Below, one piece after another: positions 19,738-28,012 of a DNA stretch of 64,000 bases. The stretch is from assembly GCF_014645735.1 (NCBI RefSeq), contig NZ_BMMH01000001.1, forward strand, positions 946,305 through 1,010,304, in the 5' to 3' direction. Position 1 is the first letter of the stretch. Each line of letters begins with the position of its first letter. A model generated the notes under the pieces. The model worked only from the letters and a program-made list of their open reading frames with translations, did not search any database and was not told the origin of the DNA. A program made the position numbers and the translations under genes. Source of the DNA: Nocardia jinanensis. GTDB taxonomy: Bacteria > Actinomycetota > Actinomycetes > Mycobacteriales > Mycobacteriaceae.

Positions 19738-21336
19738 TCAGAACAGGTCGACCAGGGCGACCTTGGCGGCGCCGACCGCGGCGGCGATCTCCGAGCGCAC
19801 CGCCTCGGGCACCTCTTTGTTGACCCGCAGCACCACCGTGGCGCCTTCTTTGTTGGCGTCCTGGGTGAGCTGGGCGGCGAGGATATCGACCTCGGCGGCG
19901 CCCAGCGCGGTACCGACCTTACCCAGCGCGCCCGGCCTGTCCTCGTAGTTGAGAACGGCCAGGTTGATGCCTTCGGCGCGCATATCGTAGTTACGGCCGT
20001 TGATGTTGACGATCTTCTCGACCTGCTGCGGCTCGGTCAGCGCACCGGCGACATTGATGGTGCGGCCGTCGCCGAATACCGCGCGCAGATCCACCAGGCT
20101 GCGGTGGCTGGGGCTTTCGGTCACCGTGGTCACCGCGGCGGTGATCCCGCGAGCCTGGGCCAGCGCCGGAGCGTTGACGAAAGTGACCTGGTCGTCGACG
20201 TGGGCCGAGAACACTCCGCGCAGCGCCGCGAGCTGCAGCACCTCGACGTCGGAGGCGGCCAGTTCGCCGCGCACCTGCACCTCGAGGCTCACCGGCAGTT
20301 CGTCGGCGAGCGCGCCGAGCAGGGCACCCTGCTTGCGGACCAGGTCCAGCCAGGGCGCGACCTCGTCGCCGACCGTGCCGCCGGTCACGTTCACCGCGCC
20401 CGGTACGAATTCGCCGGCCAGGGCCAGCAGTACGGACTTCGCGACATCGGTGCCCGCCCGGTCCTGGGCTTCGCTGGTGGAGGCGCCCAGGTGCGGGGTC
20501 ACCACGACCTGGGGCAGGTCGAACAGCGGGCTGTCGGTGCAGGGCTCGGTCTCGTAGACGTCGATACCCGCGGCCCGCACCTGACCGGAGGTGATGGCCT
20601 CGGCGAGCGCCGCCTCGTCGACCAGCCCGCCGCGCGCGGCGTTGACGATGATGACGCCCTTCTTGGTCTTGGCGAGCGCGTCCTTGCCGAGAAGGCCCTT
20701 GGTCTCCGGGGTCTTCGGCAGGTGGATGGAGATGAGATCGGCACGCTCGAGTACCTCGTCGAGGCTCAGCAGTTCGATACCGAGCTGCGCCGCACGCGCC
20801 GGGGAGACGTAGGGGTCGTAGGCGATGATCTTGGTCTCGAACGCGGCCAGGCGCGCCGCGAACAGCTGCCCGATCCGGCCGAGCCCGATCACACCGACGG
20901 TCTTGTCGAAGATCTCCACACCGTTGAAGCTGCTGCGCTTCCAGGTGCGCTCACGCAGGGTGGCGTCGGCGGCCGGGATCTGGCGCGCCGCGCTCAGCAG
21001 CAGGGTGACAGCGTGCTCGGCGGCGGTGTGAATATTGGAGGTGGGCGCGTTGACCACCAGGACACCGCGTTCGGTGGCGGCGGGAACATCGACGTTGTCC
21101 AGGCCGACCCCGGCCCGGGCGACGATCTGCAGGTTCTTGCCGGCCTCGAGGACTTCGGCGTCGACGGTGGTCGCGGAGCGGACGAGCAACGCATCGGCCT
21201 CCGGCACCGCGGCGAGCAGTGCGGGCCGATCCGGGCCGTCGACCCAGCGGACCTCGACACCGTCACCGAGCGCGTCGACGGTCGACTGGGCGAGCTTGTC
21301 GGCGATCAGAACTACAGGACGGCCTGCTTGGCTCAC
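19738..21336 (-). CDS. serA: D-3-phosphoglycerate dehydrogenase
   Basis: SerA makes the first step of serine synthesis. It is the long (about 530-residue) actinobacterial type. Order: catalytic N-terminal domain (VVLIADKLAQSTVDALGD, RAGVGLDNVDV), Rossmann motif VGVIGLGRIGQLFAARL, the catalytic histidine in TPHLGASTSEAQDRAG, then an intervening ASB domain and a C-terminal ACT domain (NLAVLNYEDRPGALGKVG) that binds serine as feedback inhibitor. The GTG start follows CCAGGAGTACCCCACT. Upstream frame shows no family sequence. Confidence 0.96.
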   Translation of the reverse strand: MSQAGRPVVLIADKLAQSTVDALGDGVEVRWVDGPDRPALLAAVPEADALLVRSATTVDAEVLEAGKNLQIVARAGVGLDNVDVPAATERGVLVVNAPTSNIHTAAEHAVTLLLSAARQIPAADATLRERTWKRSSFNGVEIFDKTVGVIGLGRIGQLFAARLAAFETKIIAYDPYVSPARAAQLGIELLSLDEVLERADLISIHLPKTPETKGLLGKDALAKTKKGVIIVNAARGGLVDEAALAEAITSGQVRAAGIDVYETEPCTDSPLFDLPQVVVTPHLGASTSEAQDRAGTDVAKSVLLALAGEFVPGAVNVTGGTVGDEVAPWLDLVRKQGALLGALADELPVSLEVQVRGELAASDVEVLQLAALRGVFSAHVDDQVTFVNAPALAQARGITAAVTTVTESPSHRSLVDLRAVFGDGRTINVAGALTEPQQVEKIVNINGRNYDMRAEGINLAVLNYEDRPGALGKVGTALGAAEVDILAAQLTQDANKEGATVVLRVNKEVPEAVRSEIAAAVGAAKVALVDLF

Positions 21337-21596
21337 AGTGGGGTACTCCTGGATGTGGGGACGGCCAGTTGACGGGCCCAAGCTTAGTTCGGCCCGATCC
21401 GGCCATGTCCTGCCCCCTGCAGTCGCCACCCGCCGACCTGCGCCTACCCGGCGGATCGGGTGTGCCGAATCACGCGCGCGTGGCGCGGACCGCCCAGGTC
21501 GGGGCCGTGACGGGATTCTCCGCAGCCGCACCGGCCCCGAGTGGAGGCGGCACCGGCACAGAAATACCCGCCCCACCACATAGACCCGAAAACGAC

Positions 21597-21634
21597 GCGC
21601 GGCCCCGCACCTTCGGAGAGGTGCGGGGCCGCGC
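21597..21634 (-). terminator. Strong terminator after the cold-shock gene
   Basis: A perfect 16-bp GC-rich stem (left arm begins GCGCGGCCCCGCACCT, loop TCGGAG) starts 16 bases after the cspA stop. It should isolate cspA from downstream serA. The rest of the serA-cspA gap shows no gene. Confidence 0.75.
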
Positions 21635-21650
21635 TACATCGTCACATCAC

Positions 21651-21854
21651 TCAGATGGAGCGAACATCCTGAGCCTGCGGACCCTTCTGGCCCTGCCCGA
21701 TCTCGAACTCCACCCGCTGGCCCTCTTCGAGGGACCGGAAACCACTTCCGGAGACCGCGGAGTAATGCACGAAGACGTCAGGTCCGCCCCCGTCTTGCGC
21801 GATGAAGCCGAAGCCCTTCTCGCTGTTGAACCACTTCACACTGCCTTGAGCCAT
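21651..21854 (-). CDS. cspA: Cold-shock domain protein
   Basis: A 67-residue single cold-shock domain. RNP1 is KGFGFIAQD and RNP2 is DVFVHYSAV, which bind single-stranded RNA/DNA. It is a probable RNA chaperone. The ATG before [13 protein letters not shown] is the family start; an open extension of 14 codons upstream is not supported. The long AT-containing 5' leader common to csp mRNAs is possible in the 360 bases upstream. Confidence 0.96.
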   Translation of the reverse strand: MAQGSVKWFNSEKGFGFIAQDGGGPDVFVHYSAVSGSGFRSLEEGQRVEFEIGQGQKGPQAQDVRSI

Positions 21855-22113
21855 GATACTTACTTCATACTTTCTGTTGCGAGCCAGACGGATCACGGTC
21901 GATCCACCTGATCTCTATGAACAACGATGCCACGTTCCGAAGAGTTCCGGCACCGGGTAAATCCCCCACTGTGAGGGATAACGCGGATTCCGCACGCCGG
22001 ATATGACCCCCCGGTGCGAGCGATCCATCTCACGGATGACCCGCCCTCGGCCCGTTCGCAGCGGCCCCGGGGAAACCCGTAGTACCCGAGGATGATTCTT
22101 CGAACGAGTTCGC

Positions 22114-22132
22114 TGAATGTCTGTGACATTCA
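22114..22132. promoter_or_regulatory. Palindrome upstream of the secreted repeat protein
   Basis: TGAATGTC-TGT-GACATTCA is a perfect 8-bp inverted repeat about 86 bases before the next start. It lies in a 363-base gene-free interval (21855-22217) between divergent cspA and the secreted-protein gene. A regulator site is possible; nothing else is seen in the interval. Confidence 0.35.
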
Positions 22133-22217
22133 GGGCCGTTGCGCGAGGGTAAAGGTCTATCGCTTTTCGGCCGGTCCTCCCCGCTGTGCCGGAAAGCGCA
22201 GTACGAGAGGATTCGAA

Positions 22218-22547
22218 GTGTTCCGCACGAACCGAGTACACGCGACCCGCCGGGCCACCGCCCGGATCGCCGTCGCGGGTGCCATCACCCTGCTGCCGCT
22301 GGCCGCCCTCGCCGCGCCCGCGGTGGCCGACCCGGCGGCCCCCGCCCCCGGCTACACACAAGTGGACCGGGATCGGCACGGTGACCGCGACCGCCACTGG
22401 GATCGCGGCCGTGACCGTGACCGCCACTGGGACCGAGATGACCACTGGGACCGCGACGACCACTGGGACCGTGGGCGGGACCGTGGCTGGCAGGACCCGG
22501 CGAGCTGGGCCCGCCACCTGCTGCGTGGTCTGTTCGGCAGCAGCTGA
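22218..22547 (+). CDS. Small secreted protein with Asp-Arg-His-Trp repeats
   Basis: It has 109 residues. A Tat/Sec-like signal peptide (ATRRATARIAVAGAITLLPLAALAAPAVA, here given as two parts: ATRRATARIAVAG and AITLLPLAALAAPAVA) ends with a likely AVA-DP cleavage site at about residue 37. The mature part carries a highly charged repeat with units such as DRDRHWDRG, DRDDHWDRD and DDHWDRGRD, then WQDPASWARHLLRGLFGSS. No enzyme domain is recognised; metal or nucleic-acid binding are only guesses. GTG start with AGAGGATTCGAA upstream. Confidence 0.7.
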   Translation: MFRTNRVHATRRATARIAVAGAITLLPLAALAAPAVADPAAPAPGYTQVDRDRHGDRDRHWDRGRDRDRHWDRDDHWDRDDHWDRGRDRGWQDPASWARHLLRGLFGSS

Positions 22548-22552
22548 CCGAG

Positions 22553-22580
22553 CGCGGGTCCGCGTGTGCGCGGGCCCGCG
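22553..22580 (+). terminator. Hairpin terminator after the secreted protein
   Basis: A 12-bp stem (CGCGGGTCCGCG / CGCGGGCCCGCG, one G-T pair) with loop TGTG begins six bases after the stop codon. Confidence 0.65.
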
Positions 22581-22736
22581 TCCCGGGCCGCCGGCAGATC
22601 CCCGTCCCACGGGTGCGCACCCTGCGGTGCCCGTGCCGTGGTCGCTGTGTCCGCGAAGCGATCCCGTACCCGGACCGCTTGTACGCCTGTAGCGTAATCC
22701 GCCCGTACCGGCGGACCGGAATTCTAGGCTCGATCC

Positions 22737-23105
22737 ATGACCGAGCCTCGCAGACTCCAGTCGATACCCGGGGGACGCGCCGACCGGCCGCCCCGGCGTC
22801 CGGTGGACCGGCCCGAACCACTGTGGCGCGAACTCCTCGGCGGACAATTGCGTACGCTGCGCACCGAGAAACGCGAAACGCTCGCGGAAACCGCTGAGCG
22901 CGCGGGTATTTCGCCGCAGTACCTGTCCGAGATCGAACGCGGACGCAAGGAACCCTCCAGCGAGATGATCGCCGCGCTGGCGGGAGCACTCGGTACTTCC
23001 CTCGGCGCGCTCACCGGACAAGTGGCCGACGAGCTCCGGGCCCGGCGCCGGCCCGTGGTGGCCCCACGGCCCGCCGCCCCCACCGTGATGCTCCGGGCCG
23101 CCTGA
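22737..23105 (+). CDS. ClgR-like XRE regulator
   Basis: It has 122 residues. A disordered Arg/Pro-rich start is followed by an XRE helix-turn-helix (about residues 38-92) with LAETAERAGISPQYLSEIERGRKEPSSEMIAALAGAL (quoted parts LAETAERAGISP and YLSEIERGRKEPSSE). The YLSEIERGRKEPSS signature is that of ClgR, the actinobacterial activator of clp protease genes. The gene is convergent with a clpP pair, four bases between stops, which fits a link to Clp. It could be a paralogue rather than the principal ClgR. Confidence 0.82.
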   Translation: MTEPRRLQSIPGGRADRPPRRPVDRPEPLWRELLGGQLRTLRTEKRETLAETAERAGISPQYLSEIERGRKEPSSEMIAALAGALGTSLGALTGQVADELRARRRPVVAPRPAAPTVMLRAA

Positions 23106-23109
23106 CCCG

Positions 23110-23700
23110 CTAGCGCCGCGGTTCCAGCACCGAATCGGCCAGCCCGTATTCGACGGCGGCCGCCGCGGTGAACACCCGGTCACGGTCGGTGTCGTGGCGT
23201 AACTGTTCCGGAGTCCGTCCGGTGTGCCGGGAGAGGATGGTTTCGATCTCGGCCCGCATCCGCACGAGTTCATCGGCCTGAAGGATGAGATCGGGGATGG
23301 CGCCCTGCCCGCGCGCCGCCGGCTGGTGCAGCACCACCCGGGCATGCGGAAGCATCGCCCGGTGCCCGGGTGCGCCACCGGCCAGCAGCACCGCCCCGAC
23401 CGCGATGGCCTGTCCCACGCAGGTCGTGTGCACCGGGGCACCGATGTGCTGGATGGTGTCGTAGACGGCGAGCATCGACGACAGATCCCCGCCCTCGCAG
23501 TTGATGTAGAAGTCGATCTCCTGTCCCGGACTCTCCGATTCGAGGTGCAGCAACTGCGCGATGAGCGCGTTCGCCACGCCGGAATCGATGGGGGTGCCGA
23601 GATAGACGATACGTTCGGCGAGCAGATGCGAATAGATATCGGTGATCCGCTCACCGCGCGGATGCTGGGCGATCACATTGGGAATCGTGTAGGTGCTCAT
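23110..23700 (-). CDS. ClpP-like protein lacking the catalytic serine
   Basis: A 196-residue ClpP fold: IVYLGTPID, IDFYINCEGGDLSSMLAVYD, VVLHQPAARG with the catalytic histidine, and DTDRDRVFTA with the catalytic aspartate. At the nucleophile position the sequence is CVGQAIAVGAVLLAGG, where active ClpPs have G-x-A-x-S; here the serine is alanine (GCG). It is therefore predicted inactive by itself and may form mixed rings with the neighbouring ClpP. It lies downstream of that gene with 138 bases between. Confidence 0.85.
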   Translation of the reverse strand: MSTYTIPNVIAQHPRGERITDIYSHLLAERIVYLGTPIDSGVANALIAQLLHLESESPGQEIDFYINCEGGDLSSMLAVYDTIQHIGAPVHTTCVGQAIAVGAVLLAGGAPGHRAMLPHARVVLHQPAARGQGAIPDLILQADELVRMRAEIETILSRHTGRTPEQLRHDTDRDRVFTAAAAVEYGLADSVLEPRR

Positions 23701-23838
23701 CGGATCTCCGGTAGGCCTCGTTTACTGGATGCGACTGTTGTCAGGTCTTCGTGCTGCCCGCTCATGCCGTGCTCACGGGGCACGACCGGGCGCCACCCTC
23801 CGTGGTTACGCAAGCTGCCTCCTCCGGGCACCGCCCGC

Positions 23839-24444
23839 TCATGCCGTGATCCCGACCCGCCGGCGTTGTGGGACGACCTGTTCGAAATCGCCGACGATAT
23901 GGTCGATGAAGCCGTACTCCTGGGCCTGGGTCGCGCTGAACCAGCGGTCGTGCAGGGAATCGTCGTAGATCCGTTCGTAGGGTTGCCCGGTGTCCTCGGA
24001 GATCAGGCCGAGCACCGTTTCCACCGTGTAGCGCAGGTCGTCGGCCTGTACTTCGACATCCACCGTGGACCCGCCGATACCGGCCGAACCCTGGTGCATC
24101 AGGATCCGGGCGTGCGGTAGCGCGAAGCGTTTACCAGGGGTCCCGGACGAGAGCAGGAACTGACCCGCACTACAGGCCAATCCGAGCGCGAGAGTGGACA
24201 CCGGGGTCGGTACCAGCCGCATGACATCGCGGATGGCCAGCATCGCCGGGACCGAACCGCCGGGCGAATGGATCCACAGCGAGATACCGGCCTCGCCGTC
24301 CTCGGCGGCGAGGGTGAGCAGCTGAGTCGCCAGTAGCGTGCCGTTGTCGTCGTCGAGGGGGCCGTCGAGAACCAGGATGCGGCGGGACAGCAGTTGTTCC
24401 CGGGCACGCCAACCGAACAGCGGGGATTTATCGTCGTGAGCCAT
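23839..24444 (-). CDS. clpP: ATP-dependent Clp protease proteolytic subunit
   Basis: It has 201 residues with an intact triad: serine in ALGLACSAGQFLLSSG, histidine in ARILMHQGSAG, and aspartate in YDDSLHDRWFSA. It lacks a recognisable extended propeptide. It is the type of paralogue found as clpP3/clpP4 pairs in Streptomyces rather than the housekeeping clpP1P2 next to clpX. ATG 24444 is favoured over a GTG three codons upstream. A large palindrome lies about 40 bases upstream. Confidence 0.9.
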   Translation of the reverse strand: MAHDDKSPLFGWRAREQLLSRRILVLDGPLDDDNGTLLATQLLTLAAEDGEAGISLWIHSPGGSVPAMLAIRDVMRLVPTPVSTLALGLACSAGQFLLSSGTPGKRFALPHARILMHQGSAGIGGSTVDVEVQADDLRYTVETVLGLISEDTGQPYERIYDDSLHDRWFSATQAQEYGFIDHIVGDFEQVVPQRRRVGITA

Positions 24445-24485
24445 GGTCCCCACGCTGCCGGACCGCGCGGGCGGACGGGAGTGCG

Positions 24486-24517
24486 CGCTGCTGTGAGCAG
24501 ATCTGCTCTCAGCAGCG
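24486..24517. promoter_or_regulatory. 32-base near-perfect palindrome upstream of clpP
   Basis: The core GAGCAGATCTGCTC (24495-24508) is perfect. With one mismatched pair (24494/24509) the symmetry extends through CGCTGCTG on the left and CAGCAGCG on the right, giving 15 of 16 pairs. It lies 42-73 bases before the clpP start and over 160 before urtA, where a clpP operator would be. Confidence 0.5.
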
Positions 24518-24601
24518 GCCCCGGATGCCGTCGGCCGATCGATACTCGAGATTCACGCTGCGATACGTGGCCGAAACACAGCCTCCCTACCGTAATTCTT
24601 C

Positions 24602-24619
24602 GTATACGTCGCTGTATAC
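24602..24619. promoter_or_regulatory. Candidate GntR operator before urtA
   Basis: GTATACGTCGCTGTATAC has two GTATAC palindromes with a six-base spacer, 59-76 bases before the urtA start. TTGTATACAA-type sites are typical for FadR/FCD GntR regulators, and one is encoded in the same locus. A nearly identical motif overlaps the start of urea carboxylase. Confidence 0.45.
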
Positions 24620-24677
24620 AACGCCGAATACGGGCAAGCCAGCGGGCTGACCTTTCCTGAGTGGAGGCCGAACGGTC

Positions 24678-26003
24678 ATGAATGCAGCCAGAACCGAAGA
24701 ATCCGGAAAACCCATGACAGTTGCGGCATCACGCGACACCCGAAACCGTCGGCCGGGCCGGCGCGCACGCACCCTGCTCGCCCTCCCGGCCGCCCTGTGC
24801 GCGACCGCGCTCGCGGTGACCGCCTGCGGTAGCTCGGCCTCCGACCAGGCCGGTGCGAACACCACCTCCTGTGTCGATACCGCCGGTCCCGCGATCAAGG
24901 TCGGTTCGCTGAACTCGCTGTCGGGCACGATGGCGATCTCCGAGGTCACCGTCCGGGACTCGATCGAACTCGCGGTCGACGAGATCAATGCCGCCGGCGG
25001 CGTGCTGGGCAAGCAGATCCAACTGGTCGGCGAGGACGGCGCCTCCGAACCCACGGTCTTCGCGGAGAAGGCGGAGAAGCTCATCAGCAGCGACTGCGTC
25101 GCCGCCGTATTCGGCGGCTGGACCTCCTCGAGCCGCAAAGCCATGCTGCCGGTCTTCGAGGACCGTAACGCGCTGCTCTACTACCCGGTCCAGTACGAGG
25201 GCCTGGAATCGTCGGAGAACATCTTCTACACCGGCGCCACCACCAACCAGCAGATCGTGCCCGCCCTCGATTACCTGAAGGGACGCGGCGTGAAATCGCT
25301 CTACCTGGTGGGTAGCGACTATGTCTTCCCGCAGACCGCGAACCGCATCATCAAGGCCTACGCAGAAGCCAACGGAATCGAGATCAAAGGTGAGGACTAC
25401 ACCCCGCTGGGCTCCACCGATTTCTCGACCATCGTGAACAAAGTGCGTTCGGCCGATGCCGATGCCGTGTTCAACACCCTCAACGGCGATTCCAATGTCG
25501 CCTTCTTCCGCGAGTACAAGAACGTCGGTCTGACCGCGAAAGATATGCCAGTGGTCTCGGTGTCCATCGCCGAGGAGGAGGTCGGCGGTATCGGGGTGCA
25601 GAACATCGCCGGCCAGCTGACCGCGTGGAACTACTACCAGACCGTGGACAACCCGCAGAACAGCGCGTTCGTCAAGGCGTACAAGGCGAAATACGGTGCC
25701 GGCAAGCCGACCTCCGATCCCATGGAAGCCGCCTACGTCTCGGTCTACCTGTGGAAGAACACCGTGGAGAAGGCGCAGTCCTTCGCCGTCCCGGAGGTGC
25801 AGAAGGCCGCGGGTGGCGTCACCTTCGAAGGCCCCGAGGGTCTGGTGACCATCGACAGCGAGAACAACCACATCACCAAAACCGCCCGTATCGGTGAGAT
25901 CCGGCCCGACGGCCTGATCTACAGCGTGTGGGATTCCGGTCAGCCCGTGGAACCGGACCCGTACCTGGCCGGTTACTCCTGGGCCGAGGGACTCGGGGGC
26001 TGA
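24678..26003 (+). CDS. urtA: Urea ABC transporter substrate-binding lipoprotein
   Basis: UrtA captures urea outside the membrane. A lipoprotein signal peptide ends in LAVTACGSS (lipobox cysteine near residue 50). The mature protein is a Leu/Ile/Val-binding-type fold with [48 protein letters not shown] and [12 protein letters not shown], all characteristic of UrtA. The 441 residues fit. GTGGAGG precedes the ATG. It is the first gene of a five-gene urt operon. Confidence 0.95.
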   Translation: MNAARTEESGKPMTVAASRDTRNRRPGRRARTLLALPAALCATALAVTACGSSASDQAGANTTSCVDTAGPAIKVGSLNSLSGTMAISEVTVRDSIELAVDEINAAGGVLGKQIQLVGEDGASEPTVFAEKAEKLISSDCVAAVFGGWTSSSRKAMLPVFEDRNALLYYPVQYEGLESSENIFYTGATTNQQIVPALDYLKGRGVKSLYLVGSDYVFPQTANRIIKAYAEANGIEIKGEDYTPLGSTDFSTIVNKVRSADADAVFNTLNGDSNVAFFREYKNVGLTAKDMPVVSVSIAEEEVGGIGVQNIAGQLTAWNYYQTVDNPQNSAFVKAYKAKYGAGKPTSDPMEAAYVSVYLWKNTVEKAQSFAVPEVQKAAGGVTFEGPEGLVTIDSENNHITKTARIGEIRPDGLIYSVWDSGQPVEPDPYLAGYSWAEGLGG

Positions 26004-26009
26004 CGCACC

Positions 26010-26897
26010 GTGGAAGCAGTCATCGGCCAGCTGTTCACCGGTCTGAGTCTGGGATCGATCCTGTTGCTCGCGGCCCTGGGCCTGTCGCTGACCTTCGGTC
26101 AGATGGGGGTCATCAACATGGCCCACGGCGCGTTCATCATGGCGGGGTCGTATACGGCCTACACGGTGCAGGAATATCTGGTCTCCAATGCCGAGGTCTC
26201 CCTGATCGTCTCGCTGTTCATCGGGTTCGTGGTCGGTGGCCTCATGGGTGTCGCCCTCGAGGTGGCCCTGATCAAACGCATGTACGACCGGCCGCTGGAC
26301 ACCCTGCTGGTGACCTTCGGTGTCGGTCTGATCCTGCAGCAGGCGGCGCGGGATATCTTCGGCGCGCCGGCCGTACGTGTGGTGACCCCGGAGTGGCTCG
26401 GTGGCGGGGTCGAGATCCTCGGGGCGGTCGTCCCGAAGACACGGATCTTCATCATGGTGCTCGCGGTGCTCTGCGTGACCGCTGTCGCGGTGACCATGAA
26501 GTACACCTCGATGGGCCGGCGTATCCGGGCCGTGGTCCAGCATCGTGATCTCGCGGAGACCAGCGGGATCTCCAGCCGCGGTACCGATATCACCACGTTC
26601 TTCATCGGTTCCGGGCTCGCCGGGGTCGCCGGGGTGGCGCTGACGCTGATCGGCTCCACCAGTTCCAACACCGGCGCCACCTATCTGGTCGATGCCTTCT
26701 TGGTGGTGGTCATCGGTGGCCTCGGGCAGATCCGGGGCGCGGTACTCGCTGCGGTCGCGCTGGGACTGTTGAACTCGTTCATCGAATACAGCACCACGGC
26801 TTCGGTCGCGAAGGTGATCGTATTCGCCATCATCGTGATCTTCCTGCAGGTCCGCCCGCAGGGACTGTTCATCATTCGGTCGAGGAGTCTGGTATGA
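26010..26897 (+). CDS. urtB: Urea ABC transporter permease
   Basis: A LivH-type inner-membrane permease of 295 residues with about eight hydrophobic segments. GLSLTFGQMGVINMAHGAFIM and the coupling-loop region YTSMGRRIRAVVQHRDLAETSG are typical UrtB features. It starts with GTG six bases after urtA and overlaps urtC by four bases (ATGA). Confidence 0.94.
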   Translation: MEAVIGQLFTGLSLGSILLLAALGLSLTFGQMGVINMAHGAFIMAGSYTAYTVQEYLVSNAEVSLIVSLFIGFVVGGLMGVALEVALIKRMYDRPLDTLLVTFGVGLILQQAARDIFGAPAVRVVTPEWLGGGVEILGAVVPKTRIFIMVLAVLCVTAVAVTMKYTSMGRRIRAVVQHRDLAETSGISSRGTDITTFFIGSGLAGVAGVALTLIGSTSSNTGATYLVDAFLVVVIGGLGQIRGAVLAAVALGLLNSFIEYSTTASVAKVIVFAIIVIFLQVRPQGLFIIRSRSLV

Positions 26898-28012
26898 GGG
26901 GATTCCTCACGACCCGCTGGAAGGCCTATTCGGGTTTCGCGATCGCCGCCGTACTGCTGTTCGCGGTGGCGCCCGCGGTGCTCTCGGATTTCCGGCTCAA
27001 CCTGCTGGGCAAATTCCTGTGCTTCGGCATCGTCGCCGTCGGCATCGGATTGGCCTGGGGCCGCGGCGGCATGCTCACCCTGGGACAGGGCGTGTTCTTC
27101 GGGCTCGGCGCCTACATCATGGCGATGCATCTGAAGATCTCCGACGCGCAGTTACGCGGCGACGACGTCCCGGATTTCATGCAGATCGCGGGCATGCGCG
27201 ACCTGCCCGGATACTGGGTGCCGTTCGGTTCGCCGGTGGTCACGATCCTGGGCATTCTGATCGTGCCGCCGCTGGTGGCGGTCCTGCTCGGACTCGGTGT
27301 GTTCAAACGCAAGGTCAAGGGCGCCTATTTCGCGATCCTGTCCCAGGCGCTGGCCGCTGCGTTCGCGATCCTGCTGGTGGGCCAGCAGTCCACCGGGGGC
27401 AGTAACGGGCTCAACCGGTTCCGCAGTTTCTTCGGGCTCGCCCTGAACGACCCGGTCAACCGGCGGCTGCTGTTCTTCATCGTGGCCGGCGCGCTGCTGG
27501 TGATCGTCGCGCTGACCCGGCAGCTGATGTACAGCCGCTACGGCGAACTCCTGGTCGCGGTGCGTGATCAGGAGGAGCGGGTGCGCTTCCTGGGCTACGA
27601 CCCCGCCAATGTGAAGGTCGTCGCCTACGCGGTGGCGGCACTGTTCGCCGGTATCGCCGGCGCGCTGTTCGTACCGATCGTCGGGATCATCTCCCCCGCC
27701 GATATCGGGATCGTCCCCTCCATCGCGTTCCTCACCGGTGTCGCCATCGGCGGCCGCACCACCTTGCTCGGGCCGGTGCTGGGCGCCGTCGCGGTGGCCT
27801 GGGCGCAGACCAGCCTGTCGGAGAACTTCCCCTCGGGCTGGGTCTACGCGCAGGGCATTCTCTTCATCGTCGTGGTCGGTTTCTTCCCGGCGGGTCTCGC
27901 GGGTCTGGTCACGCTCCTGCGGCGACGCGGACGCGGGGACGACAAGGACCCGGCACCACCTGGCCCGGCACCGGAACCCGCACCCGCTACCCCGGTAGGA
28001 GTGTCGTCATGA
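26894..28012 (+). CDS. urtC: Urea ABC transporter permease
   Basis: A LivM-type permease of 372 residues. LNLLGKFLCFGIVAVGIGLAWG and RGGMLTLGQGVFFGLGAYIM are UrtC hallmarks. About ten membrane segments are followed by a short Pro-rich cytoplasmic tail (DDKDPAPPGPAPEPAPATP). Four-base overlaps at both ends couple it to urtB and urtD. Confidence 0.94.
   Translation: MRGFLTTRWKAYSGFAIAAVLLFAVAPAVLSDFRLNLLGKFLCFGIVAVGIGLAWGRGGMLTLGQGVFFGLGAYIMAMHLKISDAQLRGDDVPDFMQIAGMRDLPGYWVPFGSPVVTILGILIVPPLVAVLLGLGVFKRKVKGAYFAILSQALAAAFAILLVGQQSTGGSNGLNRFRSFFGLALNDPVNRRLLFFIVAGALLVIVALTRQLMYSRYGELLVAVRDQEERVRFLGYDPANVKVVAYAVAALFAGIAGALFVPIVGIISPADIGIVPSIAFLTGVAIGGRTTLLGPVLGAVAVAWAQTSLSENFPSGWVYAQGILFIVVVGFFPAGLAGLVTLLRRRGRGDDKDPAPPGPAPEPAPATPVGVSS

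Noticed and set aside
22370..22500. Short tandem DNA repeats that could suggest a CRISPR or VNTR
   Set aside because: They are codon-level repeats of an in-frame DRDRHWD protein segment; no regular repeat-spacer structure. No CRISPR array is seen in the window.
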